Source: Hemileia vastatrix
Lineage: Eukaryota; Basidiomycota; Pucciniomycetes; Pucciniales; Zaghouaniaceae
Assembly (NCBI GenBank): GCA_030280995.1
Contig: JASXTE010000008.1
Location: 19,832,133 to 19,896,132, forward strand
Reading direction: 5' to 3'
Length of the DNA: 64,000 nt
The translations under genes were made by a program, and so were the position numbers. Below are positions 1 through 11,078 of the stretch, in pieces. The stretch's first letter is position 1; each line of letters opens with the position of its first letter. The notes under the pieces were generated by a model, which ran no database searches, was not told the origin of the DNA, and was given only the letters and a program-made list of their open reading frames with translations.

Positions 1-800
1 TTTTGTGCATAAAGGTTTTGTCTTGGAGTCCACTACCAAGAAATTACTAGTAGTTGTCAGGTGGAATGATTTTTGTTGAGTAACTTCAGTTTCAATGTCC
101 AAGAAAATGTTTTCAATAGTGGGCCTTTGATTTGTAATGTCATACTTGCTTAAAATAATGGTTGTGGAATTCTGGTATGATTCAGGCAGTAGATTCAAAA
201 CGTAGTTGCCCATGATATAGGAGAGCATAATTTCCTTAAAAAGATTGGGAGCAAATACTCTGAGGAGTTTCATCATTCCTCTGAATTCGTTCATTGCCAC
301 AAGCAGATTACTTTCAGTGAATTTAATCTTGAAAATTTGACTTACAACAAATGAGAAATTTCGACTTGACTTGGAAGTGTAGTGATCCTTAATATATTTC
401 AATAATTGGGCAGGCTCCACTAGATTGTCATCCACTATAAATTTGTGCTGATTAGGTCTGTCCATGAAAATCTTAATTATAGTGTTTGTCTGCCTTTGAT
501 GAATGTTGAAAATATTTAATAAATTAGGTTTGTTAGATAAAGGACAATCTTCTGTTAAGAATTGGTCCAGATCATGTACAGTAAGTGCATATTTGATATC
601 CATTTTCCACATACTGTAGTTCTTGTCATTTAGCTTCTTGAAGCCTTTGATTACAGAATAGTTAGATGTATCTTGAAGGTATGAGAAATTTGGTGCAGGG
701 ATTTTCTCAGATGCTGAAGCTATTCCTAGACTAGCTGTGTGTGATGAGGTAGGTGAAGAAGCAGTAGTGTTGATAGATAGAGGAGTTGCCAGTTTGGATT
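1..800 (-). CDS. gag: Gag polyprotein fragment of copia element C (partial)
   Basis: About 265 codons are open from near position 800 to the window edge, with no stop. The product would be the nucleocapsid precursor that packages retrotransposon RNA in cytoplasmic particles. Recognisable motifs shared with element B include KLNDKNYS..W near the N-terminus, NQHKF, SKSSRNFSF, and LSYIMGNYVLNLLPESYQ followed by SKYDITNQRPTIE. I see no clear ATG near the expected start (element B uses an ATG at 8736); the first in-frame ATGs are near 603-612, so the true start is unknown. Unlike B, this copy has no nonsense codon in the visible part, so it could be a functional or younger copy, but only its first part is in view. 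Confidence 0.65.
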
Positions 801-809
801 TAATGCAGG

Positions 810-826
810 GGCGCTGGGCCCATAAC
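810..826 (-). promoter_or_regulatory. Primer-binding site of copia C (half-tRNA-iMet type)
   Basis: The plus strand reads ggcgctgggcccataac, which matches the anticodon arm of eukaryotic initiator tRNA-Met. The element RNA (minus strand) is therefore complementary to the middle of that tRNA rather than to its 3' CCA end. It lies three bases inside the LTR end, as a copia primer site should. Confidence 0.75.
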
Positions 827-828
827 TC

Positions 829-1547
829 TGATAAAAATGAAGTAAGATAAAGTTATATAATTATGGACTTAAGGACAGTGGACAGAGTGGGACAAAGGAG
901 GACAGAGGACAAAAGAGGACAAGAGATAAAGTGAAATAAGATAGAACAAGAAACTAAGAGAAAGAAAAGATGAGCAATGGAATAGTGTTAAGTAGTAAAA
1001 AGGAATGAGTGGATTGCATTGCAGTCGTAGAGCACCTACTTGTTACCTGATAAAAGTGAAGTAAGATAAAGTTAAATAATTATGGACTTAAGGACAGTGA
1101 GAAGAGTGGAACAAAGGAGGACAGAGGACAAGAGAGGACAAGAGATAAAGTGAAATAAGAGAGAACAAGAAAGTAAGAGAAAGAAAAGATGAGCAATGGA
1201 ATAGTGTTAAGTAGTAAAAAGGAAGGAGTGAATTGAATTGCCGTCATATAGCACCTACTTGTTACCTGATAAACATGAAGTAAGATAAAGTTAGATAATT
1301 ATGGATATAAGGACAGTGGGCAGTGGACAGAGTGGGACAAAGGAGGACAAAGGACAACAGAGGACAAGAGATAAAGTGAAATAAGTGAGAACAAGAAACT
1401 AAGAGAAAGAAAAGATGAGCAACGGAATAGTGTTAAGTAGTAAAAAGGAAGGAGTGAATAATGACTCAGGTATGAGAGGTCATTCTTAAATGTACGCAGG
1501 TTCAGGTATGCATATAAATGGGGATAAATAGTAGTGCTTTAACAATG
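829..1547 (-). repeat. LTR of copia C with three ~220-bp tandem units
   Basis: The LTR begins (plus strand) with TGAT, as in element B. Three near-identical units start at about 829, 1046 and 1266, each opening with tgataaa..tgaagtaagataaagtta and containing repeated ggaca-rich runs. The period is about 220 bp. The outer end is not certain because the partner LTR is outside the window. Confidence 0.6.
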
Positions 1548-1933
1548 ACAGAAATATATATCTATATATATGTAAATAAGTTAAAGTATAAAATAATGGT
1601 ATTCTAATAGTATCTTAATAAGTTTGGCATCATTTTGAAATCCATTTGACATGAATTTGAAGTTGCATATCATAATTTTACCATTACAAAACTCCGAAAC
1701 AGTGTAAGCTCTTTTTAAAGTTTGTTTATTTCCAAACTCTGAAAAGGAGAAGTTTTGTAAAACAGTTCATCACAGAAGATAGTATACATTAAAAACTGTG
1801 GATAATTCATATGACTTTCTGGTAAATATTCTGAACTAGCTAATTTACAATTTTCACAATTTCCTTCATTTTTTTTGAATTTGGCCACACCCTCGACAAC
1901 AACTGGGAACTCTGACATGATTCATTCAGAAGT
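1548..1933. other. AT-rich spacer with no recognised gene
   Basis: The stretch holds a TA-rich run near 1550-1575 and a 67-codon minus-strand open frame (1715-1918) with two CxxC-like cysteine pairs (NCENCK) that I do not recognise. Without a homologue or codon bias to support it I do not call it a gene. The right end supplies the first copy of the GTATC target duplication of element A (1934-1938). Confidence 0.4.
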
Positions 1934-1938
1934 GTATC

Positions 1939-2073
1939 TATAGTGGAGACTATCAAGTTTTCATTACTCTGTGCAAAAATCTATATATCTATATACATGT
2001 AGCTCTAGAATATTCTACTAGTTTCTCATCTCTTCTCAACCATTCTACTTACTACCCTAAACACTCCCCAACA
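1939..2073 (-). repeat. 3' LTR of copia A, with adjacent polypurine tract
   Basis: It matches the right LTR at 11079-11213 over its full length with a few substitutions. In element orientation it starts TGTTGGGGAG and ends CTATA. Just inside it the minus strand reads GAGGGCGGGGG (about 2074-2086), the polypurine tract that primes plus-strand DNA synthesis. Confidence 0.88.
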
Positions 2074-2104
2074 CCCCCGCCCTCAACCATACGAAACACC
2101 CACT

Positions 2105-4149
2105 TTACAAAGATTTGAGCTGTAATAGTGGCAAATTGTCTGAGAGTTTGTTCCTCCCTATGGTTTTAGTCATAATGTTGGCAATGTTGTCAAGAGTAGA
2201 AATACAGGTGAGAGAAGTCAGTCCATCGTATAGTATTTCATTCACATAATAGAAGTCTTGCCTCATGTGTCTGGAACGTTTGTTAGAAGGTGAATCTTCT
2301 GCAACATGGACAGATGATTTGTTGTCGCAAAAGAGCTTAAGTTTAAACTTGATGCCTGTAACATCCTCTATGAGGTTCTGGATCCATATTCCAGTCCGAG
2401 TCCCATGACTTAGGGCCATATTTTCTGCGTGTTGTGATGAAATTAAAACAAGCGGTTGTCACTTTGCACTCCAGCTAATAGGTACCCCATGGTACATGAT
2501 GACATATCCATGATTGGCCCAATCTGTAGGACTAGTCCAACTTGCATCTGTATAGACATGCAGTGGTTGATCTTTGATATATTGAGGTTTTATAATTAGT
2601 GCAAGAACTTGAGTGGCTTCCAGATAACCTAGCAAATAATTAATGGCAACCCAATGTTTGGGCTGTGGATTTTGGGCAAAACGTGATAGGAAATTGACAC
2701 TATAAGCAATATTGGGTCTTGTACCAACTGCGAGGTAGCTCATTGAGCCAAGGATACTGAGGTAGTTTTGTTGGTTGAGTTTATTGGTAAGTTTGATATT
2801 GCCATTTTCTGGATGACTGGGGAGTGTAGTCAGGTACCAGTTTTGGGAGGGGTTTTTTTCTTTCAAAATTCTAGAAACTAAAGCACCCTGACTCAGAGAA
2901 AAGCCTCCATCAATGTGTTTAATATCCACACCAACAATAGAAGTAATAGTACTAGACCATTTTATATTCAGAATGCCATCTAAATTTTTTGATAAAGTAT
3001 CTAACACTAAATCAGAACTACCAGCAACTATACCATCATCAACATGTATCCAGATAATCCCCCTGTCACTATTATTACTACTACTAATTATATATAGACT
3101 AGAATCATAAAAACTAGGGATATAACCAAGTTTTCAAAGTTTGGAGGACAAATGTTTCCACCAGCAGCGTGCCGCCTGTTTAGTCTCATATAAGGCCTTT
3201 TTTAATTTTAAAACTTTATTGTTTATTTTTTCATGTTCATAAAAACCTTCAGGTAATTCTATCCATACATCTTCATCAATTTTTGAGTGTAAGTAGGCTG
3301 CTGTGACATCAAAACTATGGACAGGCCATTGATTCAATGCTGCTGTTGTTAGAAGGAGTTGTAAAGAAGTGAAAGTTGAAGTAGGTGCAAAGGTATTGTG
3401 ATAATCTGTTCCTTCAACTTGGGTGAAGCCTTTGGCCACAAATCTAGCTTTTCTTTTGATAACATTCCCTGCACCATCTCATTTAATGCTGAAAACCCAT
3501 TTTCCCTTAATAACATTCTTGTTTTCTGGCCAGTCAACAAAATCCCAAACATCCATCTTTTCCATATTCTCCATTTCATTCTTACATGCCTTTACCCACT
3601 CTTTATTTTCCCCATCTTTCATTGCCTGTTTGTAGGTCCTAGGTACACCACTCATAATTTCCACAAAATTATGCTCAATGTCATCTGCAGTTCTGTCTTG
3701 CTCATGAATTTCTTTAATCTCATCAAAATTCAGCAAATCCATTTTATTAGTGATAAAATCCAAGTCCATTTTTTTGTTTTTTTGAATTTTACTATTATGG
3801 TCTTGAGTATTGTTACTTCTAGGTAGATCAGTGTAATTTCAATTTTTAACAGGTCTGCAGACTTCATAGGTTTGAGATTTCAAGTCTCCAGGAAAATGTA
3901 CCCATATTCTTTCATAGTATTTATTTTTAATCTTATCATACATTATCCATCCTTTACCTCCCACAGAATATCCAAGTACAACACATTCAATGCCTCTTTT
4001 ATTGAGTTTTTTTCTTTTTTCTGAAGGTAAGTGAACATATCCTACTTCTCCAAAAAATCTCAAGTGAGAAAGATCAGGCCAATAACCCATGAAGGATTCA
4101 AAAGGTGTATTGGTAAGACAGGTGCTGTTGGGAACCCTGTTGTATACAT
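2105..4149 (-). pseudogene. pol: Copia A pol, C-terminal part: integrase end, reverse transcriptase, RNase H
   Basis: The frame continues from the right-hand piece across the nested insertion: the integrase line ending WAAYV at 9516 resumes as YNRVPNSTCLTNTPFESF here. The reverse transcriptase follows, with the motif KARFVAKGFTQVEGTDY and the catalytic WIHVDD motif near 3050, then RNase H with YTDASW, SSQHAE and LFCDNKSSVHVAED. The natural TAA is at 2105-2107. Four internal stops at 3839, 3479, 3134 and 2459 are all TGA and all in the same frame, with no indel. In aligned copia motifs an Arg or Lys is usual at two of these places (for example SWSAK-x-QP), so CGA to TGA transitions are the simplest cause. 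The gene is inactive without readthrough. Confidence 0.85.
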
Positions 4150-4717
4150 TGATAGACAACAGCAGCAGGTAAGTTAAGGACTAATGGACAATGAGGACAT
4201 GGGAAAAATTGGACTTGGGACTGAAATGGACTAAGAGAAAGCTTAAGAGAAGAAATGAATAGTATAAGTAAATGGTAGTGGACAAAATTAAATAAATAAA
4301 TAAGAGAGAGAAAGTGGATTCATTGCTGTAGCAGAGCATACGTAAAAAGTTACCTGATAGACAACAGCAGCAGGTAAGTTAAGGACTAATGGACAATGAG
4401 GACACAGGACGAATTGGACTTGGGACTGAAATGGACTAAGAGAAATCTTAAGAGAAGAAATGAATAGTATAAGTAAATGGTAGTGGACGAAAGTAAATAA
4501 ATAAATAAGAGAGAGAAAGTGGATGCGGGTCCATGAGGAGACACGCATCCATACATAATGCTTGTCTATCATATGGTTAGGTTAGAGAAGTAGGTTAAGT
4601 AAGAGCAAAGTATCTATTTGTCAAGTAAAGTGAATAAGGAAAGTACGTAGGCAAGGTATTTAATATTATAGACTAAAGAGTAGAACATTATCTAATAGAA
4701 TTGTATTAATATTAACA
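4150..4717 (-). repeat. 3' LTR of copia B (568 bp)
   Basis: In element orientation it begins TGTTAATATTAATAC and ends ATCA. It contains two tandem units that begin gatagacaacagcagcaggtaag on the plus strand (4151 and about 4358). It matches 8847-9515 closely apart from repeat number. Confidence 0.88.
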
Positions 4718-4740
4718 CCCCCTCGTGCTCAAGACAGCAA

Positions 4741-7700
4741 TTAATTCAAATTTAACTCCTTCAGAAGTTTGTGATGCTTAGGTTTAGGTAAAGATTTGGT
4801 TAAAATATCAGCTATAATTTGGTTAGTGGAAATGTAATTAATTTTAAATTCATTGTTGTTGACTTGTTCACGAAGCCAACATACTTTGGTGTTGATATGG
4901 CTAGTTCAGTGCTGATAGAGTGGATTAAGGGTGAGATTAATGCCTCCTTGATTATCGCCAAATAGTTGAGAGCTGATGAGATCGATGTTGAAATCATGAA
5001 AAATTTCCTTAATCCAGATAAGGTCCTGACCACACTCAGTCATTGCATAATACTCAGATTCGGAGGTGGATAGGGCAACAGATTGTTGTTTGGATGATCT
5101 CCAGTTAATGAGACCCAAGTGAAAAACTAGAGTCCCTGAAGTGGATTTTGAATCTTCGGCTTTGTTGTAGTCTGCGTCAGCATAACCAGAGAGATGACCA
5201 ATTTGGGTATTGTTCACCGATCCTAGGATCAACCTGTATGATTTAGTAAGTTGTAGGTAACGTAAGACATGAAAGAAAGCATTGATTTGTTCATCAGTGG
5301 GGTCATTAAGGTGCTGAGCTAATGAACTAGCTGCAAACGCAAGATCAGGACGTGTGCAAAGAACCAAATAATTAAGTAAGCCAATAGCATGTTGGTAATT
5401 GATAGATTCCGCGAGAGTTTTGGAGTTGCCCTTGATGAGATGAGAGTTAGGAACCAATGGAGTTGAGGTTGATTGACAATTCGAGTGGTTAAATTTGTTG
5501 AGAAGTTTGTTGATATAAAGAGTTTGAGATAAAGCAAGAGTTCTAGATGTTTGGTCACAATCGACTCGCATGCCCAGAACCCATTGAAGTTCACCTTGGT
5601 CGTCCATATCAAATACTTGAGAAATTTTATCTTTGAAGCCCTGTATGAAGGGGCCTCCGATGATAAGATCATCCACGTGGATAAACACATAACAAGGTTT
5701 TAAGGGGTCATTGTTATAGAACAAGCAGGGATCAGCTTTACTTGCTTTAAAACCAATGTCATTGAAGAAGGATGATATTTTGTGATACCAACATCTGGGA
5801 CTTTGTTTAAGTCCGTAAAGAGACTTTTTGAGATGAAGACAATGACTATCGTTCAAAGGAGTATAACCACATGGGAAATGCAAGTACAGGTCTTCTTTGG
5901 GTTCACCATGTAAAAAGGCAGACCGGACGTCCATTTGATGAAGTTCCCAGTCCCTAAAGGCTGAAACCCCAAGGAGAAAGCGAAGGGTTGATAATCGCCC
6001 AGTGGGAGCGTAAGTTTCATTGTACTCTATTCCCTCAATTTGAGAAAAACCTTGTACACAGAGCCTGGCTTTATATTTGACTATGTTTCCCTCGGAGTCA
6101 GTCTTTTTCTTGAAAGTCCATGTGGTTCCCAGTAAATGGTTGTGACCTGGGGTAGGCACTTCTTCCCACACATGATGTTTTGAGATACTAGAAAGTTCGG
6201 ATTGAATAGCTTTCAGCCACTCATCACTTTTGGGGGAATTAATGGCTTCAAGATAGTTAGCTGGCGTGTCCAATGGAGTTACTGTTAGACATAGCAGATT
6301 ACCTCGGCGGTTAGTTTGCAAGATGTTTGCAGAATTGATTTCAGAGGAAATTTCTTTTGACGGTTTGAGATTTTTATCGACGTAAGTGTAGTTTTTAGAG
6401 GAAGGAAGTTCAGGAGGAATTTCCTCAAAACGATTGTCATCGGGAAGTTCAGTGGCAGAAATAGATTCATCATATTCAGCAGCCTCAATGTTGGAGGGAT
6501 TTTCATTAGATAAGGAAGGAGAATCGAAAAGGGGTACTTTGGAGAAGGATACTTCAGGGAAGATGAGTGTTTCAACTGGGTTTCCTTTACCAATTTTAGG
6601 GGCTATATTGAAAGTATTAAGAAATTTAGCATTATGGGTGATATGTATGGAGTCAGTGCTTGGAGAATAAATACGATAATTCATATGACCCTCACAGTAA
6701 CCCAAAAATATACCCTCAGTACCACTACTGTCAAATTTTCCAGCTCGGTGATGTTTTTGTCGATAATAAATAATATCTGACCCAAATGGATAGAGTTTAC
6801 GAGGTAAATTATTTGATGATTCATGCCACAGTTCCCATGGAGTTTGACATTTTTCGAGAGCTGATGAGGGTAATATATTGAGAAGGAAGGTTGCAGTGTT
6901 GATAGCTTCAGCCCACCAGTAGGAGTCAAGACCAGATTCGATGAGTAAACATTTAGCCTTTTCAACCAGAGATCTGTTTCCTCTTTTGGCTATTGGATTC
7001 TGTTGAGGCGAGTATGGAGCAGTTAAGAGATGTTTGATTCCCTTGTCTTTTAAATGATTTTTAAAGCTATTACTCGTAAATTCACCACCATTATCTGAAA
7101 TGATGCATTCGATAGTTTTACTCTGTTGATTTTCGACAAGTTTTTCAAATTCTTTATACTTCTCAAAGGCTTCTTATTTGAGCTCTAGGAAGTAGACGTG
7201 TCGAAATCTTGAGTGGCCATTGACAATTTGAAAGAAATAGGCCTTCCCTCCTTTTGATTCAGGTGTGATTGGGCCACATAAGTCCATATGGATGACGTCA
7301 AGTTGATTTTTAGGAGTAGGAAACGTGCCAGAAAAAGGTAAAATGTGAGCTTTAGCAAGTGCACATGTCTTACAGCTGAATTTGGAAAAATTCAAACCTG
7401 GGAAAAGAGTTTCCATGGTTTGATTACTTGGATGTCCAAAATTATGATGTAGGAGTTCCAGATTGTTTTGATTTAAGGATGCTGAATAGATATTGTAGAT
7501 GGGATTCCTCGCAAATAGAAAACTGATTATTTTACCTTTGGCAGAACATTCAATTAGAGTTGAGCCGTTTTCTTTTATTTTGAAAATGCCATCGTTGTTT
7601 TCAAGGCATCGACCATTAATAAGAATATCGGTGATGGCAATAAGGGTTACTTTGATAGATGGCACGTAAAGTGCACAATTAATGACAAATATCTGACCAG

Positions 7701-8736
7701 ATGATGAGGTAAATGAAACTCTGCCTTGTCCAAGGGCAAGAATTTCATCCCCATTTGCCAGGGTTAAGGTGATTTTAGCGTCCTTATATTGAGTAAACAA
7801 ATCCCGATTATTGAAGATAGAGAAAGAGGCGCCACTGTCCAATATGGCATGATTAGGAGGGATGTCTGAGAATACAGTTAAGGCTTTATGTTGAGTTTCA
7901 TTTTCTTTAGCCTCTCTTTCCTTTTTACGTTTTAAGAATTCTTTGCGCTTTTCAGGATGGAGATGAAAACATGAGGCTTCCAAATGCGGTGCTAAGGGAT
8001 TGTGTTTGCCCCTGGAGCAAAAGGGTCTTGTCTTGGAGTCCATGGCCAAGACAGTTCCTGAGTTGTTACCAGTAACGTTGAGTACTTTTTGACGAGTTAC
8101 TTCAGTTTCGATGTCTGCGAAAATAGTTTCAATTGTGGGACGTTGATTAGTAATGTCATACTTGCTTAAGATAATAGTGGCTGCCGTTTGGTATGATTCA
8201 GGAAGCAAGTTGAGCACATAGTTTCCCATGATGTAGGAAAGTATGTTTTCCTTGAAGAGATCAGGAGCAACATCTTGTAACAATTTGATTGTCCCTCTAA
8301 ATTTGTCCATAGCTCCCAGTATATTACTTTCAGTAAATTTGATTTTAAATAGCTTACTTATCACGTAGGAGAAATTCTGACTAGATTTTGAGGCATAGTG
8401 ATTTCTTATTTGAGTCCATAGTCCCGCTGGTTCAATAGCATCATCGTCCAATATAAATTTGTGTTGATTCGCTTGATCCATAAACATCTTTATTATCGTG
8501 TTAGTTTGTCAAAGTTTAATTTTAAAGACGGATAGTAATTCAGGATCTGAAGGGACAGGATTGTCCTCATCCAGAAACTGATCCAGATTACGCACGGTGA
8601 GAGCATATTTCAGGTCCGTCTTCCAGGTACTGTAGTTTTTGTCGTTTAATTTTTTGATACCTTTAATTTCAGAATAGCTTGATGACTCCTGAAGGTAAGT
8701 GAAGTCGGGTGTCTGAGGTACCGAAGGTTCAGGCAT
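4741..8736 (-). pseudogene. gag-pol: Copia B Gag-Pol polyprotein with three nonsense codons
   Basis: One frame of about 1330 codons runs from ATG 8736 to TAA 4741. Order of domains: Gag (SKSSQNFSY, LSYIMGNYVLNLLPESYQ), an HNP-type zinc motif (C..GKHNPLAPH..SCFHLHP near 8000), aspartic protease (AILDSGASFS near 7840), GAG-pre-integrase with LLHHNFGHPSNQTME and an HHCC finger, integrase (IHMDLCGP, ISDNGGEF), reverse transcriptase (YKARLCVQGFSQIEG, FIHVDDLIIGG near 5680), and RNase H (YADADYNKAEDSKSTSG, ALSTSESEYYAMTE). Stops are TGA at 8509, TAA at 7174 and TGA at 4906, each explicable as a C-to-T change. The third integrase catalytic residue, normally Glu in NPIxER, is Lys here (NPIAKRGNRS). 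The copy therefore looks inactive, although still easily readable. Confidence 0.88.
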
Positions 8737-8828
8737 TTCCGTGTAGTTAGATGATGAAGGAGAGTTGGGAGATGATGCAGTAGTTTCAGCGGATTCAGGG
8801 GTCTCCAGTTTTTAAATAATTAGCTGGG

Positions 8829-8844
8829 GCGCTGGGCCCATAAC
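8829..8844 (-). promoter_or_regulatory. Primer-binding site of copia B (half-tRNA-iMet type)
   Basis: The plus strand reads gcgctgggcccataac, the anticodon-arm sequence of initiator tRNA-Met, directly inside the LTR end at 8847. The element RNA would pair with an internal part of the tRNA, as in the Drosophila copia element. Confidence 0.8.
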
Positions 8845-8846
8845 CC

Positions 8847-9515
8847 TGATTCACAACAGCAGCAGGTAAGTTAAGGACTAATGGACAATGAGGACATGGG
8901 ACGAATTGGACTTGGGACTGAAATGGACTAAGAGAAAGAAAGTTACCTGATAGACAACAGCAGCAGGTAAGTTAAGGACTAATGGACAATGAGGACACGG
9001 GACGAATTGGACTTGGGACTGAAATGGACTAAGAGAAAGCTTAAGAGAAGAAATGAATAGTATAAGTAAATGGTAGTGGACAAAAGTAAATAAATAAATA
9101 AGAGAGAGAAAGTGGATTCATTGCTGTAGCAGAGCATACGTACAAAGTTACCTGATAGACAACAGCAGCAGGTAAGTTAAGGACTAATGGACAATGAGGA
9201 CACAGGACGAATTGGACTTGGGACTGAAATGGACTAAGAGAAAGCTTAAGAGAAGAAATGAATAGTATAAGTAAATGGTAGTGGACGAAAGTAAATAAAT
9301 AAATAAGAGAGAGAAAGTGGATGCGGGTCCATGAGGAGACACGCATCCATACATAATGCTTGTCTATCATATGGTTAGGTTAGAGAAGTAGGTTAAGTAA
9401 GAGTGAAGTCTCTATTCGTCAAGTAAAGTGAATAAGGAAAGTACGTAGGCAAGGTATTTAATATTATAGACTAAAGAGTAGAACATTATCTAATAGAATT
9501 GTATTAATATTAAAA
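8847..9515 (-). repeat. 5' LTR of copia B (669 bp)
   Basis: It starts TGAT and ends ttaaaa on the plus strand, where the other copy has ttaaca, so the terminal CA has mutated. Repeat units begin at about 8847 (a short 100-bp version), 8947 and 9151. The next five bases, tacat, are the target duplication. Confidence 0.87.
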
Positions 9516-10860
9516 TACATATGCTGCCCATAAATAAGCCCTGCCCCAGAACTCCTCAGGTAATTTGCTATCAACAAGCAGTGTCTTACCACTGTCAGAT
9601 ACAGTCCTGTTGAAACGCTCAATTTTGCTGTTTTGTCCATGAGTGTATGGCATGCTATGTTCATGAAAAATTCCTTTCTCAGCCATCCAAATCTTAACTT
9701 GATTATTGACATATTCAGTCCCATTATCAGTACGTATAATTTTTACTTTGTGGTTACTGTAGTTTTCCAGTAAGTTAACAGTCCAGACAATTGATCCAAA
9801 AACATCTGTTTTGCTCTTTAGAAGTTCACAGACACCAAAAGAGGTGTGCAGGTCCTGAAAAGTAATCTTGTATGTGTAACCTTCTGGAGTTGGTGGTAGT
9901 GGACCAACTAATTCAGTTGTTATGATCTCAAGTTTTTGTAATGATCTGTTGGTTGGGTGCCATGATGGATTTTGACGGCTTTCACTTTTTGATTCTTTAC
10001 ATGCAGTGCAGTTGAGTGACCCAGCAGGTAAGAATTTAGGAAGTCCATTGGCTCCTCCAAATTTGAATAGTCGTTTTATGCATTTGAGAGATCTGTGACC
10101 AAGATGGCGATGCCATACCATCAAAAGATTATCGTTGTCATTGTTTACAGAAATATCAGTTGGGCCGGGAGCAACTTCAGAAGGACAGATAGTGACAGAA
10201 AGAATTTTATTACTAGGGAGACATTTATCATCTATGGTAACAGGATTAGGAAACACCCATTTCCTATCCTTATATTCTGCTTTGAGTAAATAGAATCCAT
10301 CTCTGTCCAGAATAAACATATCCTTTTCATAAACCCCAATCTGTCCTCCTCCCTCTATAATAGCAGCAGGGGATATTAAAGTGTTACACACTGATTCACA
10401 AAACAAGACACCATTCAATGCCAGTATATTCCCATCTACATCCCAAAAGTTAAGAGTCCCCATGCCTGTGATGAAAGGAGGTTTAGAGAGGTGGGTGGCT
10501 ACTTTCAGTGGTATAGGATTTTTAAAGGGTTTGAAATTGACTAACTGGTCTTTGTTTCCAGTTAGGTGGTGAGTGGCACCACTATCAAGGATTGGACTTG
10601 AGTGGGTGTAAGATACATTGGCGCGGGCCTCTTTGATTCGGGGCTCATCATCTGCAGCAATTAGATTCTCGCCAATCTCGGTGATTTTAGTAAAAGTTTG
10701 GGGGCTCACATTTCTTTGATGAAGGGATGGAAGACATGGAGCTGGTGACATGGAGGTGGTTGGGTGAACAGAAGGTTGGTAAACTGGATACAAGGTTGGG
10801 TAGTATGTTTGGTAATTCAAAGAGTTGCCGCAGTTTGATACGGGTGGAGGTAGATAAATT
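9516..10860 (-). pseudogene. pol: Copia A pol, N-terminal part: protease and integrase start
   Basis: The frame is open on the minus strand from about 10860 to the nested insertion at 9515. It holds an aspartic protease (PILDSGATHHLTGNKDQL near 10600), a GAG-pre-integrase motif (VWHRHLGHRSLKCI), the CTACKESK zinc pair, and the integrase core (IIRTDNGTEYVNN, then SKIERFNRTV). The first catalytic Asp expected before the GP motif reads Glu (TTELVGPLPP), which a C-to-T change cannot explain. There is no convincing ATG at the start of this frame and almost no Gag before the protease. The gene is broken by element B after WAAYV and continues at 4144. Confidence 0.82.
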
Positions 10861-11064
10861 ATACGGGTTGTAGCAAGCCATGTGTGAGAGATAAAAAAAA
10901 TATAATAATAATAATAAAATAATATTGGTATTGATAATAGCTCGGAGGTTATCCTGAGGGGTTGGTGCTACCGGTTGAGTCTGGAGGTTATCCAAGATAA
11001 AGATAAAAAAAAAATCGGGTTACCGAAGGGTTCAGAATTACTGGGGGCGCAGGTCAGGTTTAAC
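10861..11064 (-). pseudogene. Leader and vestigial gag of copia A
   Basis: Between the primer site and the protease frame there are only about 200 bp, where a copia gag of roughly 200-300 codons would be expected. An ATG at 10995 opens a short frame (MDNLQTQPVAPTPQDNLR) that soon enters a TAT/A-rich microsatellite (10900-10925). I read this as the first codons of gag fused to the protease region by an internal deletion; a spliced leader is an alternative. Confidence 0.45.
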
Positions 11065-11078
11065 GCAGGCCCATAACC
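11065..11078 (-). promoter_or_regulatory. Primer-binding site of copia A
   Basis: The plus strand reads gcaggcccataacc next to the LTR start at 11079. It matches the initiator tRNA-Met anticodon region with a few differences from the B and C sites. Confidence 0.65.

Larger units (their letters stand above)
1..1547 (-). mobile_element. Ty1/copia element C, 5' end (truncated by window edge)
   Basis: This is the 5' part of a minus-strand copia retrotransposon whose body continues beyond the left edge of the window. In element order it has an LTR with tandem repeats (829 to about 1547), a primer-binding site (810-826) and an open gag frame running off the window. The gag sequence is clearly related to that of element B (same order of motifs, many identical residues), so B and C are two lineages of one family. 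The outer LTR boundary is uncertain: 1547 is chosen because the plus strand there reads ttaaca, as at the end of the B LTR. Confidence 0.7.
4150..9515 (-). mobile_element. Ty1/copia element B, nested in the integrase of A
   Basis: This is a complete minus-strand copia element with LTRs at 4150-4717 and 8847-9515 and a 5-bp target duplication TACAT (4145-4149 and 9516-9520). The duplication makes the insertion point exact and shows that B landed inside the integrase domain of A. In element order: LTR, tRNA-iMet-type primer site, gag-pol frame 8736 to 4741, polypurine tract (CACGAGGGGG just inside 4717), LTR. The two LTRs differ in length because the right one carries more of the internal ~204-bp repeat. 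Three nonsense codons interrupt an otherwise unshifted gag-pol frame. Confidence 0.92.

Noticed and set aside
811..826. Sequence matching initiator tRNA-Met
   Set aside because: Only the anticodon arm is present and it lies next to an LTR end, so it is a primer-binding site and not a tRNA gene.
4288..4572. Hydrophobic frames in the copia B LTRs (also 9041-9370)
   Set aside because: Shadows of the tandem repeat units; no motif and no start context.
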